18,870 nt of DNA from UMGS946 sp048421225 (GCA_048421225.1 DBFNRV010000101.1:1-18870); one strand, 5' to 3'. Positions 6,277 to 13,998 are shown, counted from the first letter of the stretch. A program made the numbers and translations. Notes: generated by a model not told the origin, from the letters alone.

Positions 6277-8343
6277 TTGAAGAAGTTTGGCGGAATACTA
6301 TTATTTGTAGCTGTTATCGGCCTTGTGGTTATATTGCTTATCGGCAGCGATGTGTTTACTGAGCAGCCTGAGCTGATTACATATAAGGATTTTTTGACTT
6401 ATGTAAAAGATGGAAGGGTTCAGGCCATTCAGATTCAGTCGGACGTGCTGTATGGACTGAATGCCGATTCGCAATATACGGCCGAGCAGTTTTTTGACAA
6501 GGGCAAAGTAGATTTTTATTGCAATATACCGTCTACTGAAACATTAGCGGCGGACATGGCGGTTATAATCTCAGAAACTACCGGCAAGGATCCGAATCAG
6601 GTTACCACGTCAGATTATCCGTTTGAATACAGAACGAACCAGCCAGAAGGCGTTTCGTTGTTTCAGATGATCCTGCCCTACATAATAATAATTGGGGCCG
6701 TAGTTCTGCTGTATTATTTCATGATGCGTTCGCAGACGGGCGGACGTCAGATATCGAGCTTTGCAAAGAGCCGCGCTAAGGCGACGATTGGAAACCCTGA
6801 AAATATAACGTTTGCAAATGTAGCGGGAGCCGACGAAGAGAAGAACGAGTTAAAAGAGGTTGTAGACTTCCTGAGAAACCCAAAGCGCTTTACAAAGATG
6901 GGAGCCAGGATACCCAAGGGTGTGCTGCTGGTAGGCCCTCCAGGGACCGGAAAAACTCTTTTGGCAAAGGCCGCGGCAGGCGAGGCTAATGTACCGTTTT
7001 TCGCCATATCGGGTTCAGACTTTGTGGAGATGTTCGTTGGCGTCGGCGCAAGCAGGGTACGGGACCTGTTTAATACGGCTAAAAAGTGCGCTCCATCCAT
7101 AGTTTTTATCGATGAGATAGACGCTGTAGGTCGGCAGAGGGGTTCAGGAATGGGCGGAGGACACGATGAACGTGAACAAACGCTGAACCAGCTACTCGTT
7201 GAGATGGACGGATTTTCGGCAAATGAGGGCATAATTGTCATCTCGGCGACCAACCGTCTTGATATACTTGATCCGGCGCTGCTGCGCCCCGGCAGGTTTG
7301 ACAGGAGAATAACCGTAAACTATCCGGATGTAAGGGGACGCGAGGAGATATTAAAGGTGCACGCAAAGGGCAAGCCGTTTGAGGACGATGTCGATTTAAG
7401 CGTAATCGCGCGCTCAACGCCAGGGTTTACGGGCGCCGACCTTGAAAACGTGCTTAATGAAAGCGCGATATTGGCCGCAAGATTCGGAAAAGAAAAGATA
7501 TCGATGGATGAGATCGAGGAATCCATCTCAAGGGTCATTATGGGACCCGAGAAAAAGAGCAGGGTGATGACGCAAGAGGACAAACGCACCACCGCTTACC
7601 ATGAGGCTGGACACGCGATAATAGCTATGAAGCTGCCAGGGTGCGACCCTCTTCATGAAATTTCGATTATACCGCGCGGGATGGCGGCGGGATATACGAT
7701 GACCCTTCCCGAACGGGACAGGACGCATATGACAAAGCATAAGCTGCTTGATGAAATTGCAATGACGCTTGGAGGACGCGCGGCAGAAACCATCGCCATG
7801 CCGGATATAAGCACTGGGGCTTACAATGACCTTCAGCGCGCGAGCGAAACGGCAAGAAGCATGGTTGTGGAATACGGCATGAGCGATAAGATAGGACCCA
7901 TATTCCTTGGCGGGCAGTCCGAGGTGTTTATCGGAAGGGATTTGGGCCATATGCGCAATTTCTCAGAGGACCTTGCTTCGAAGGTGGATTGTGAGGTGCG
8001 TTCAATTCTGGACGAGCAGTTTGAGCGCGCTAAAGAGATAATTTCCTCCGACATGGACGCGCTTAACCGCGTTGCCGATGCATTGATAGAATATGAGAGA
8101 ATGACGGGTGAAGAATTCGAGGCCATGTACAAGGGCGAGGATATTAATCTTGTCTCTTATAAGGAAAAGCAGGATAAGCGGGAGCGCGACATAGCTGAAA
8201 GGAATAAGCGCGAACAGGAAGAAGAGGAGGAGCTGAGGCGTCAAAGGGAAGCTGAGCTCGAAGCGGTACTTAAAAACGTATCGGGAGACAAATCCGGCGA
8301 TGGGGGAACTCAGGCTGAGGCTAACCGGAAGAATAAAAAGTAA
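6277..8343 (+). CDS. ftsH: ATP-dependent zinc metalloprotease FtsH
   Basis: FtsH is a membrane-bound AAA+ protease that extracts and degrades misfolded membrane proteins and some regulators. The 688 residues comprise a first membrane segment (about 5-23), an external domain, a second membrane segment (about 138-158), and the AAA module: Walker A GPPGTGKT (220-227), Walker B with D279-E280, and the RPGRFDRR second region of homology. The zinc protease has HEAGH (442-446) and a third ligand at D518 in GAYNDLQ. The C-terminal tail of about 70 residues is very highly charged (K, E, R). I place the start at TTG 6277, six bases after AGGAGG (6265-6270). An upstream TTG at 6241 has only GGAG two bases away and would add a polar extension before the membrane anchor. 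The gene stands alone between its own promoter and a strong terminator. Confidence 0.97.
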   Translation: MKKFGGILLFVAVIGLVVILLIGSDVFTEQPELITYKDFLTYVKDGRVQAIQIQSDVLYGLNADSQYTAEQFFDKGKVDFYCNIPSTETLAADMAVIISETTGKDPNQVTTSDYPFEYRTNQPEGVSLFQMILPYIIIIGAVVLLYYFMMRSQTGGRQISSFAKSRAKATIGNPENITFANVAGADEEKNELKEVVDFLRNPKRFTKMGARIPKGVLLVGPPGTGKTLLAKAAAGEANVPFFAISGSDFVEMFVGVGASRVRDLFNTAKKCAPSIVFIDEIDAVGRQRGSGMGGGHDEREQTLNQLLVEMDGFSANEGIIVISATNRLDILDPALLRPGRFDRRITVNYPDVRGREEILKVHAKGKPFEDDVDLSVIARSTPGFTGADLENVLNESAILAARFGKEKISMDEIEESISRVIMGPEKKSRVMTQEDKRTTAYHEAGHAIIAMKLPGCDPLHEISIIPRGMAAGYTMTLPERDRTHMTKHKLLDEIAMTLGGRAAETIAMPDISTGAYNDLQRASETARSMVVEYGMSDKIGPIFLGGQSEVFIGRDLGHMRNFSEDLASKVDCEVRSILDEQFERAKEIISSDMDALNRVADALIEYERMTGEEFEAMYKGEDINLVSYKEKQDKRERDIAERNKREQEEEEELRRQREAELEAVLKNVSGDKSGDGGTQAEANRKNKK

Positions 8344-8356
8344 TATACGATTATTG

Positions 8357-8386
8357 GCGGATGCGGAGGATACCGCATCCGCTTTT
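8357..8386 (+). terminator. Rho-independent terminator of ftsH
   Basis: A perfect 10-bp stem, GCGGATGCGG (8357-8366) with CCGCATCCGC (8373-8382), has a 6-base loop and is followed by TTTT. It lies 13 bases after the stop codon. Confidence 0.85.
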
Positions 8387-8417
8387 AGCTGTAATAAAAG
8401 CAGGTGGTTATAAAAAA

Positions 8418-8463
8418 TGTACATAGAGCGCAGCTTTCTATGAAAGCCTGTAGCTAATGTACA
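8418..8463 (+). repeat. Nested inverted repeat between ftsH and the PHP gene
   Basis: TGTACAT (8418-8424) pairs with ATGTACA (8457-8463), and inside it CAGCTTTC pairs with GAAAGCCTG apart from one bulged base. No T run follows, so it is not a terminator. It lies 88 bases before the PHP gene and may be a leader hairpin or an operator. Confidence 0.35.
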
Positions 8464-8551
8464 GGGGCAGCCATGTTGAATATCAAAATACATGTTGTCG
8501 AAATTATGTTAGCCTTTTAATTCGGCGAACGAATGATTAGCAAGAGGTAAT

Positions 8552-9415
8552 ATGAATTTTAAATACGGTTATACGGGTAACAAGGCGGATTTACATACGC
8601 ATTCATGCGCGTCGGATGGAACCTATTCCCCTAGCGAGGTCGTCAGGCTTGCGCGGGAAAGCGAAATTGGTCTGCTGGCGCTTACAGACCATGATACAGT
8701 ACATGGGGTTAAGGAAGCGATGCTTGCGGGCGAACAATTAGGCGTATTTGTCGTGCCGGGAATTGAGATTGACACCATGTACAGCGAGGAAATACACATA
8801 CTGGGCCTTGGCATAGATCCGTATAACGCAAAGCTTACCGAATCGCTTAGAAATCAGATGGCAAGGCGAAACGAGCGCAACGTCAGGATGATTAGTAAGC
8901 TGTTTTCGCTGGGGTATGATATAAGGAGCAAACTCGACTCAAACAGCCCATCCATTAACAGGCTCCATATAGCAAACGCCCTGGTAGTATGCGGCTATGT
9001 TCCAAGCAGGGGAGCCGCTTTTTCAACGCTTATCGGGCAGGGGCGCCCCGCATATGTAGACTTTGATAGGATTAGCACAAAGGAGGCTATTGAACTTATA
9101 AACGGCGCCGGAGGCGCGGCTGTAGTGGCCCACCCATGCAAGCTAATGGGAAATGTCCATTCCATAGTAAGAGAGCTTGCAAGCGCCGGATTGTGGGGTG
9201 TCGAAGCTTATTATCCGTCGGCAACCGAGGGGCAGAGGCAGCTTCATATATCATTGGCAATGCAGTACGGGCTGTTTTTAACCTGCGGCAGCGACTTCCA
9301 TGGGGCAAACAGGCCAAATGCTTCCCTTGGCTGCACATATACCGAGGACAGGCTGCTCAAAGAGAGCTTGTCGGCGCTTATGTCATCATATTTACATAAA
9401 AGCGCTAGAGGCTAG
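8552..9415 (+). CDS. PHP domain phosphoesterase (TrpH / YciV-like)
   Basis: The 287 residues form a PHP-family metal-dependent phosphoesterase, most like the TrpH/YciV group, members of which hydrolyse 3',5'-nucleoside bisphosphates or trim short RNA 5' ends. The metal ligands are in the expected order: DLHTH (H15, H17), D22 in SDGT, TDHD (D46-H47-D48), E72 in PGIEID, H82, H194 in AHPCK, and D248/H250 in GSDFHG. The middle (about 100-180) is the helical insertion usual in this family. The start ATG follows AAGAGG at a short spacing of 4. It has no clear operon partner, and the following gene points the other way. The exact substrate is inferred from family, not seen. Confidence 0.9.
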   Translation: MNFKYGYTGNKADLHTHSCASDGTYSPSEVVRLARESEIGLLALTDHDTVHGVKEAMLAGEQLGVFVVPGIEIDTMYSEEIHILGLGIDPYNAKLTESLRNQMARRNERNVRMISKLFSLGYDIRSKLDSNSPSINRLHIANALVVCGYVPSRGAAFSTLIGQGRPAYVDFDRISTKEAIELINGAGGAAVVAHPCKLMGNVHSIVRELASAGLWGVEAYYPSATEGQRQLHISLAMQYGLFLTCGSDFHGANRPNASLGCTYTEDRLLKESLSALMSSYLHKSARG

Positions 9416-9427
9416 CGTAAAATACAA

Positions 9428-9451
9428 GGCCACGGGTTGTAACCCGCGGCC
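9428..9451. terminator. Bidirectional terminator between convergent genes
   Basis: GGCC-A-CGGGTT (9428-9438) pairs with AACCCG-C-GGCC (9441-9451) with one internal mismatch. The minus-strand side is followed by TTGTATTTTA, the plus side by TATTAATA. It lies between the PHP gene (stop 9415) and the convergent MATE gene (stop near 9485) and would serve both, more strongly the latter. Confidence 0.6.
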
Positions 9452-9484
9452 TATTAATACATCCATATAAAATATAGCCATCCA

Positions 9485-10939
9485 TCATTCGAGTTCGCTA
9501 GAGGCTGCATTCGGGCTGCGCCAGGAATGCACCCATTTCCCCCTGGCATAGCGTATTAGGCTTAAAACGCCGCGTACGACGACATCGGCGACCATTCCGC
9601 ACCACGCGCCCAGCAGACCCAGACCGCAGGGATATGCAAGGACGTAAGCAATTCCAAGCCTTATGCCCCACATGCCTACGGCGCTTATGTAGAAGGGCCA
9701 CTTTGTGTCGCCGGCCCCGCGCAGGACGCCAGATATTACCATTGCCAGCGCAAAGCACGGCTGTGCCAATGCCTCAATTTGCAGGACCTTGCCCCCAAGC
9801 TCAATAACTTCGGCGTCAGGGGTGAAAATAGTTATTAACTGCCGGGAGAAGAAGTAGAGCACAAGGCCCATAAGGGTCATGAATATCACGCCTCCTATAA
9901 CGCAATACTTACTGAGGCGTTTTGAAAGCTCGGGCTTGTTTGCGCCTAAGCCCTGGGAAACAAGCGTAGTAGCGGCGGCCGAAAAACCAAACGCAGGCAT
10001 ATAAGTAATCGATTCGGCGGTTATTGCAAGGTGGTGGGCGGCAATAGCTGTTGTACCGATCCCTGTGACGATCCTTGTCATTAAAATTTGTCCTGTTGAA
10101 AGGGTGATCCTTTCAAGGGCGACAGGATAGGCGAGGTGTAATGTTTCCTTCCAAACATCCTTTTGAAAATGGAATTTGTCCCTTATGCTTATCTTAGCTG
10201 GGTAGTCCTTTTTAAACAGGGCTACGAACAGAATTACTCCTGATACCGCAATGGATATGGCGGTTGCAATGGCGGCGCCGCTTACCCCAAGGCCGGCTCC
10301 CCACATTGTAAAGCTTGCATCTATAAGAGGCTTTGCCATAAACGAGGGATGAATGAATATATCAATAACCCTGGTAGGATATATTAAAAGGAAGTTGAGC
10401 ACAACATTTATGACGTTGGCAAAAATATTGCATATAAGCGGGGTTCGAGTATCTCCGGAGCAACGTATTATATTGGCTGAAACATTGATAGAGACATTAA
10501 AGATATAGGCCGCGCCGACAATGGACAGGTATGCCCTTGCATCGCTCCAAATACCCGGTTCAGCGCCAAGAAGTCTTGGAAGAAATGGAGCCGCTATCTG
10601 TACCAGAGCGGTCAAAGCAATTCCGAATAAGGCTATTGCCAGCACGGCCTGCCGTACCACCCGCTTAGCCTTATCATGGTCTCCAGAGCCTATGTTGCGG
10701 CCGACAAGAACCGAGAATCCTATGCCCAACGCTGCGCAGATGCCGTTAATCAGCCAGGTTGTGGATGCGTTTAATCCGACGGCCGCGGTTGCGTTGGCGC
10801 CTAAAGAACCCACCATTGCTGTGTCGACATACTGGACAGCGGTTATAAGAAGCTGTTCAAGCACTGTGGGCCAGGCTAAATACCATATGATCTTTTCAGG
10901 ACGTATGGACTCGTCCAGCAGATTAATTTGTCTTCTCAT
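9485..10939 (-). CDS. MATE family efflux transporter, second copy type
   Basis: This 484-residue inner-membrane exporter has about twelve membrane segments and the family signatures LAWPTVLEQLL, DTAMVGSLG and VLVGRNIGSGDHD in the first half and GVLRGAGDTKWP in the second. It resembles the NorM/DinF-like MATE branch and is only distantly like the exporter at 4685. The ATG at 10937-10939 has no ribosome binding site: the bases before it are ATACATGCC. The -10 box TATAAT ends only seven bases before the ATG, so the mRNA probably begins at or one base before the start codon (leaderless). The next in-frame Met is residue 42, inside the first membrane segment, so no later ATG start is credible. Its promoter's -35 box lies within an inverted repeat of the 274-bp element next door. 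Confidence 0.93.
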   Translation of the reverse strand: MRRQINLLDESIRPEKIIWYLAWPTVLEQLLITAVQYVDTAMVGSLGANATAAVGLNASTTWLINGICAALGIGFSVLVGRNIGSGDHDKAKRVVRQAVLAIALFGIALTALVQIAAPFLPRLLGAEPGIWSDARAYLSIVGAAYIFNVSINVSANIIRCSGDTRTPLICNIFANVINVVLNFLLIYPTRVIDIFIHPSFMAKPLIDASFTMWGAGLGVSGAAIATAISIAVSGVILFVALFKKDYPAKISIRDKFHFQKDVWKETLHLAYPVALERITLSTGQILMTRIVTGIGTTAIAAHHLAITAESITYMPAFGFSAAATTLVSQGLGANKPELSKRLSKYCVIGGVIFMTLMGLVLYFFSRQLITIFTPDAEVIELGGKVLQIEALAQPCFALAMVISGVLRGAGDTKWPFYISAVGMWGIRLGIAYVLAYPCGLGLLGAWCGMVADVVVRGVLSLIRYARGKWVHSWRSPNAASSELE

Positions 10940-10946
10940 GGCATGT

Positions 10947-10976
10947 ATTATATAGTAATTTACCCTCAGTTGACAA
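10947..10976 (-). promoter_or_regulatory. Promoter of the second MATE gene, -35 inside an inverted repeat
   Basis: On the minus strand TTGTCA (10976-10971) and TATAAT (10952-10947) are 18 bases apart. Counting from the -10 puts +1 near 10940, one base before the ATG at 10939. The -35 hexamer is inside the left inverted repeat (10961-10987), while the -10 is in flanking DNA. Confidence 0.6.
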
Positions 10977-10987
10977 GGGTAAACACG
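10961..10987 (+). repeat. Left terminal inverted repeat
   Basis: This is the 27-bp arm nearest the second MATE gene. It pairs with 11208-11234, with three mismatches. Within it TACCCT and AGGGTA form an internal palindrome around TTGACA, which read on the minus strand gives the MATE -35 box. Confidence 0.7.
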
Positions 10988-11207
10988 CCTAGAGGGACGG
11001 GGTGACCGTTTCTATATTCCAGTCGTTTCAAATAGCGCTGCTAGTCCCGCGCTCCCCAGCCTTGAACTGGCCTAAATCCGGCTCATCAAGGTCTTCTAAG
11101 TTTTCGCTCTCCCAGTCCGTGCGTGATGAGGCGCGGCCGCGCAGGCGTAGCGGACCCTACGATAATCGGCTGGAACAAAGTCCGGCTCGGGCTGGGTGTG
11201 TAAAAAC

Positions 11208-11234
11208 CGTGCTTATCCTTGTCAAGTGAGGGTA
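11208..11234 (-). repeat. Right terminal inverted repeat
   Basis: This is the 27-bp arm nearest rarA, the inverted partner of 10961-10987. It ends six bases before the rarA -35 box, so it does not itself supply that hexamer. Confidence 0.7.
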
Positions 11235-11240
11235 TATGTG

Positions 11241-11269
11241 TTGTGCAATCATGAAATAGGCGGTATAAT
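11241..11269 (+). promoter_or_regulatory. Sigma-A promoter of rarA
   Basis: TTGTGC (11241-11246) and a perfect TATAAT (11264-11269) are 17 bases apart. The start is expected near 11276, about 46 bases before the chosen rarA start. Confidence 0.65.
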
Positions 11270-11321
11270 TTAAATTGGAATGAAGAAAATATATATAAGG
11301 TAAATTATGGATGGAGACAAT

Positions 11322-12620
11322 ATGGATCTGTTTGCCCAAAACGCTAAAGTCAAAACGCCTTTGGCCGACCGGATGCGGCCCCGTACCCTGGATGAATTCA
11401 TAGGCCAGCAGCATATCATTGGAAAGGGCAGGCTGCTTCGCCGCGCTATTGAAACGGATACGCTGCAAAGCTCTATTTTCTGGGGACCTCCCGGATGTGG
11501 CAAGACGACGCTCGCCTCGATAGTAGCCAACAGTACGGGGGCAAACTTTATTAAGCTCAATGCCGTAACTGCGGGCGTAAAGGAAGTGCGGGAAGTAATA
11601 TCCGATGCCGAGATGAAGCTGAATATGTATGGTTCTGCGACTTACCTGCTGCTCGACGAATGCCATCGGTGGAGCAAGGCGCAATCCGACAGCATACTTC
11701 CCGCGCTTGAAAAGGGCATAATCCGTTTCATCGGCTCTACAACCGAAAATCCGATGGTCAGCATGACGGGCGCTATTGTCAGCCGCTGCAGGCTGTTTCA
11801 ATTTTACCCGCTTAACGTTGAAGATATCAAAAATGCGGTTCTAGCAGCGCTTAAGGATAGCGTAAGAGGGCTTGGTACGTATCCTGTTGAGCTGGACGGC
11901 GACGCGCTTGAGCATATCTCCAGGATAGCTAACGGCGACGCGCGGTGCGCGTTAAACGCGATAGAGCTGGCTGTGCTTACAACGCCCCTAGCAGACGATA
12001 GGATACATATTACTCTTGATATTGCGGCCGAGTCCATACAGCAAAAGGCTGTAAATGTTGACGACCAGCAGTTTTACGATATGCTGTCCGCTTTTTGCAA
12101 AAGCCTTAGAGGCGGAGACGCCGACGCTGCGCTTGCCTGGTTTTCTAGGCTTATATACGCCGGCATAGATCCAAGAATTATTGTAAGAAGGTTGATCGCG
12201 CATGCGTCTGAGGATGTAGGGCTCGCCAACCCGCATGCAATGCTTCAGGCAGTCGGGGCTGCCCAGGCGCTCGAATTCATCGGCATGCCGGAGGCGCGGC
12301 TTTCGATTGCCCAGGCAATAATCTTTATATGCGAAAGTCCAAAGTCGAATTCAGTCGTAAAGGCGCTTGACCATGCATTTGCAGATGCTAGGGATACTAT
12401 TGATGAACCCGTTCCGGTTCATCTTAGGGATACTGCCTATAAGGGCGCTGAAAGGCTGGGACATGGCAAGGGATATAAGTATCCGCACGACTTTCCAGGG
12501 CATGTAGTAGAGCAGGAGTATATGCCCCCATCCGTAAAGGGTAGAAAATATTATATTCCAAGCGAAATGGGAAATGAACTTAAGATAAAGGCAAACCACG
12601 ATAAAAGGGACAATAGATGA
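11322..12620 (+). CDS. rarA: Replication-associated recombination protein A (AAA+ ATPase)
   Basis: RarA (also called MgsA; Mgs1/WRNIP1 in eukaryotes) is a clamp-loader-like AAA+ ATPase that acts at stalled replication forks. The 432 residues begin MDLFAQN and then PLADRMRP, the typical opening of the family. Walker A is GPPGCGKT (55-62) and Walker B is LLLDECH (D112-E113), with C114 where Ile is usual. Sensor 1 is in GSTTENP. The C-terminal half, about residues 240-432, is the tetramerisation region, including the GYKYPHD segment near the end. I chose ATG 11322, which has GGAG (11313-11316) five bases upstream. An in-frame ATG at 11307 with weaker AAGG would add five residues. It is divergent from the second MATE gene across the 274-bp element. 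Confidence 0.95.
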   Translation: MDLFAQNAKVKTPLADRMRPRTLDEFIGQQHIIGKGRLLRRAIETDTLQSSIFWGPPGCGKTTLASIVANSTGANFIKLNAVTAGVKEVREVISDAEMKLNMYGSATYLLLDECHRWSKAQSDSILPALEKGIIRFIGSTTENPMVSMTGAIVSRCRLFQFYPLNVEDIKNAVLAALKDSVRGLGTYPVELDGDALEHISRIANGDARCALNAIELAVLTTPLADDRIHITLDIAAESIQQKAVNVDDQQFYDMLSAFCKSLRGGDADAALAWFSRLIYAGIDPRIIVRRLIAHASEDVGLANPHAMLQAVGAAQALEFIGMPEARLSIAQAIIFICESPKSNSVVKALDHAFADARDTIDEPVPVHLRDTAYKGAERLGHGKGYKYPHDFPGHVVEQEYMPPSVKGRKYYIPSEMGNELKIKANHDKRDNR

Positions 12621-12679
12621 AGGGATTAAGCCCAATACAGGGAAAAGCGGATATAACCAAAGTATATAAAACGCATTGA

Positions 12680-12732
12680 GCCTCCTGCATGGCTTAGAGT
12701 GGCATAATGCGGTTCACAGCCATGTATGAGGC
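12680..12732. repeat. Long imperfect hairpin between rarA and DUF1540 gene
   Basis: Two 15-base arms (12680-12694 and 12718-12732) pair at 14 of 15 positions, with one G-T pair, around a 23-base loop. No T run follows on either strand. It lies between the convergent rarA and DUF1540 genes, 59 bases past the rarA stop, where a terminator or mRNA 3'-end stabiliser would be expected. Confidence 0.5.
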
Positions 12733-12758
12733 CCATGCGGCACCGAGATACCAGGCCG

Positions 12759-12932
12759 TTATTTGGCCATGTAGCTTCCGCAGAGACTTTCGTCGGCCGG
12801 ATCGCCAGTATGGCAGTCGCAGCACGGCTCTACCTCAATACGGTTGAGCATGCAGTAGCTTCCTTCATCGTTATAGCGGCAGCTAGTTACCGCGCAGCCA
12901 ATCGTCTGGCTGCCTGCTTTACCATGAGACAT
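12759..12932 (-). CDS. DUF1540 domain small Cys-rich protein
   Basis: This gene encodes 57 residues with seven Cys (13, 18, 27, 37, 38, 40, 51) and the pattern GCxVxxCxYN...C...I.V, which is the DUF1540 signature common in spore-forming Bacillota. Members are thought to bind a metal through the Cys residues; their role is not established. The ATG at 12932-12930 has a perfect AGGAGG (12945-12940) seven bases upstream. The frame remains open further upstream to 13034, but that extension has no binding site and poor codon content. It converges on rarA and is divergent from uppP. Confidence 0.85.
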   Translation of the reverse strand: MSHGKAGSQTIGCAVTSCRYNDEGSYCMLNRIEVEPCCDCHTGDPADESLCGSYMAK

Positions 12933-13074
12933 GATGGTACCTCCTGTTCTATATTGCGCTGTATACGCAGGATTATGTTGTCCAGGGAGGGCTTCAAGTA
13001 TTCCGACGTGGCAGTCAAAAGAGCTGCTCAACAATTAACTAAATGTAAATAAAAATGTTCCGGCTTTAATTTCG

Positions 13075-13103
13075 TTGTTATTTTTATTGGTATCGAATAT
13101 AAT
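13075..13103 (+). promoter_or_regulatory. Sigma-A promoter of uppP
   Basis: TTGTTA (13075-13080) and a perfect TATAAT (13098-13103) are 17 bases apart. Transcription should begin near 13110, 22 bases before the uppP start. This rules out the upstream in-frame TTG at 13075. Confidence 0.7.
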
Positions 13104-13131
13104 AAAAGACAAATCCTTCAAGGAGGCGCAC

Positions 13132-13998
13132 ATGATGATCTGGATCGCCATTATTTTAGGGCTTACCCAGGGACTTTGCGAGTTTCTTCCCGTTTCCAGT
13201 TCAGGGCATTTGGTACTTTTACATACAATCTTTGGAATAGAAGAGGGAGCCATGTTTTTTACCGTAATGCTGCATGTAGGAACGCTTATTGCGGTATTTG
13301 CGGTTTATTGGCGCCAGATATGGGAGATAATCTGTTCAATGGGGCGGTTTTTAAAGCTGCTTTTTACGGGCAGGTTTAAAGAGCTTAAGGCATACATGCA
13401 CACTCCAATTCAAAAGAAGATTGGACTGCTTATAGCGGCGACAGTCGTTACAACCCTGATAGCGGTAATCTTTAAAGACTTTTTTACCGAAGCGTTTGAA
13501 GGAGCATTTCTGGGCATAGGATTTTTGTTTACTTCCGCGGTGCTTTTAATGATGAACTCATTTAGCAAGCATGGCTCAAGGCGCTCGGCGCTGCGAGTTC
13601 CAGGAGCTATAGGCGTTGGCTTCATGCAGGGCATAGCTATTCTCCCAGGGGTTTCCAGGTCGGGGTCTACGATTGCTGGAGCTACGTTCTTTGGGCTTAA
13701 AAAACAGGAAGCGGCTGAGTTTTCGTTTTTACTGTCAATACCCGCGATACTGGGTTCGCTGATTCTTCAGGTTCCGGATATAGTCGAGACAGGAGTTTCA
13801 AACATTGAATGGATGCCGGTAATAATCGGGATGGCCGCGGCGGCCATAAGCGGATATCTGGCAATTAAGTTAATGATCAGGCTTGTTGTAAAAAAGAATC
13901 TGAATGTGTTTGCGATATATACGGCGCTGCTTGGAATTTTGGTTTTACTCGACCAGTTTGTATTCCATCAGTTTTTCACAAACCCGTTTTTAGCTTAA
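13132..13998 (+). CDS. uppP: Undecaprenyl-diphosphatase (BacA family)
   Basis: UppP dephosphorylates undecaprenyl pyrophosphate to recycle the lipid carrier of peptidoglycan precursors, and its overproduction gives bacitracin resistance. The 288 residues include the two family motifs: E17-FLPVSSSGH-26, and PGVSRSGST at 172-180 with the catalytic Ser and Arg. About eight hydrophobic segments are visible. Start choice is between adjacent ATG codons at 13132 and 13135, both served by AGGAGG (13121-13126). There is no clear terminator after it, and the promoter for the next gene begins 16 bases past the stop. Confidence 0.95.
   Translation: MMIWIAIILGLTQGLCEFLPVSSSGHLVLLHTIFGIEEGAMFFTVMLHVGTLIAVFAVYWRQIWEIICSMGRFLKLLFTGRFKELKAYMHTPIQKKIGLLIAATVVTTLIAVIFKDFFTEAFEGAFLGIGFLFTSAVLLMMNSFSKHGSRRSALRVPGAIGVGFMQGIAILPGVSRSGSTIAGATFFGLKKQEAAEFSFLLSIPAILGSLILQVPDIVETGVSNIEWMPVIIGMAAAAISGYLAIKLMIRLVVKKNLNVFAIYTALLGILVLLDQFVFHQFFTNPFLA

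Larger units (their letters stand above)
10961..11234. mobile_element. MITE-like 274-bp element with 27-bp terminal inverted repeats
   Basis: The first 27 bases (10961-10987) and the reverse complement of the last 27 (11208-11234) agree at 24 positions, with the shared pattern TACCCTCA-TTGACAAGG-TAA-CACG. Both ends carry TA, which could be a two-base target duplication as made by IS630/mariner-type transposases. The interior is G+C-richer than the flanks, includes the palindrome GCGCGGCCGCGC (11131-11142), and encodes no transposase, so it would be a non-autonomous element. Each repeat is itself nearly palindromic (TACCCT...AGGGTA), so the alternative is a pair of operator sites controlling the two divergent genes. 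No second copy is in the window, so mobility is inferred. Confidence 0.5.

Noticed and set aside
4685..10939. The two MATE genes as a recent tandem duplication
   Set aside because: Their protein sequences share only family-level motifs, they differ in length and strand, and two unrelated genes lie between them.
11157..11801. Minus-strand ORF of 214 codons spanning the rarA start and the 274-bp element
   Set aside because: Most of it is antisense to rarA, whose start and Walker A motif are clear, and it crosses the rarA promoter and an inverted repeat.
12726..13052. Plus-strand ORF of 108 codons opposite the DUF1540 gene
   Set aside because: The minus strand has a perfect AGGAGG and the recognised Cys pattern of DUF1540; the plus-strand frame lacks a binding site and has a non-natural composition.
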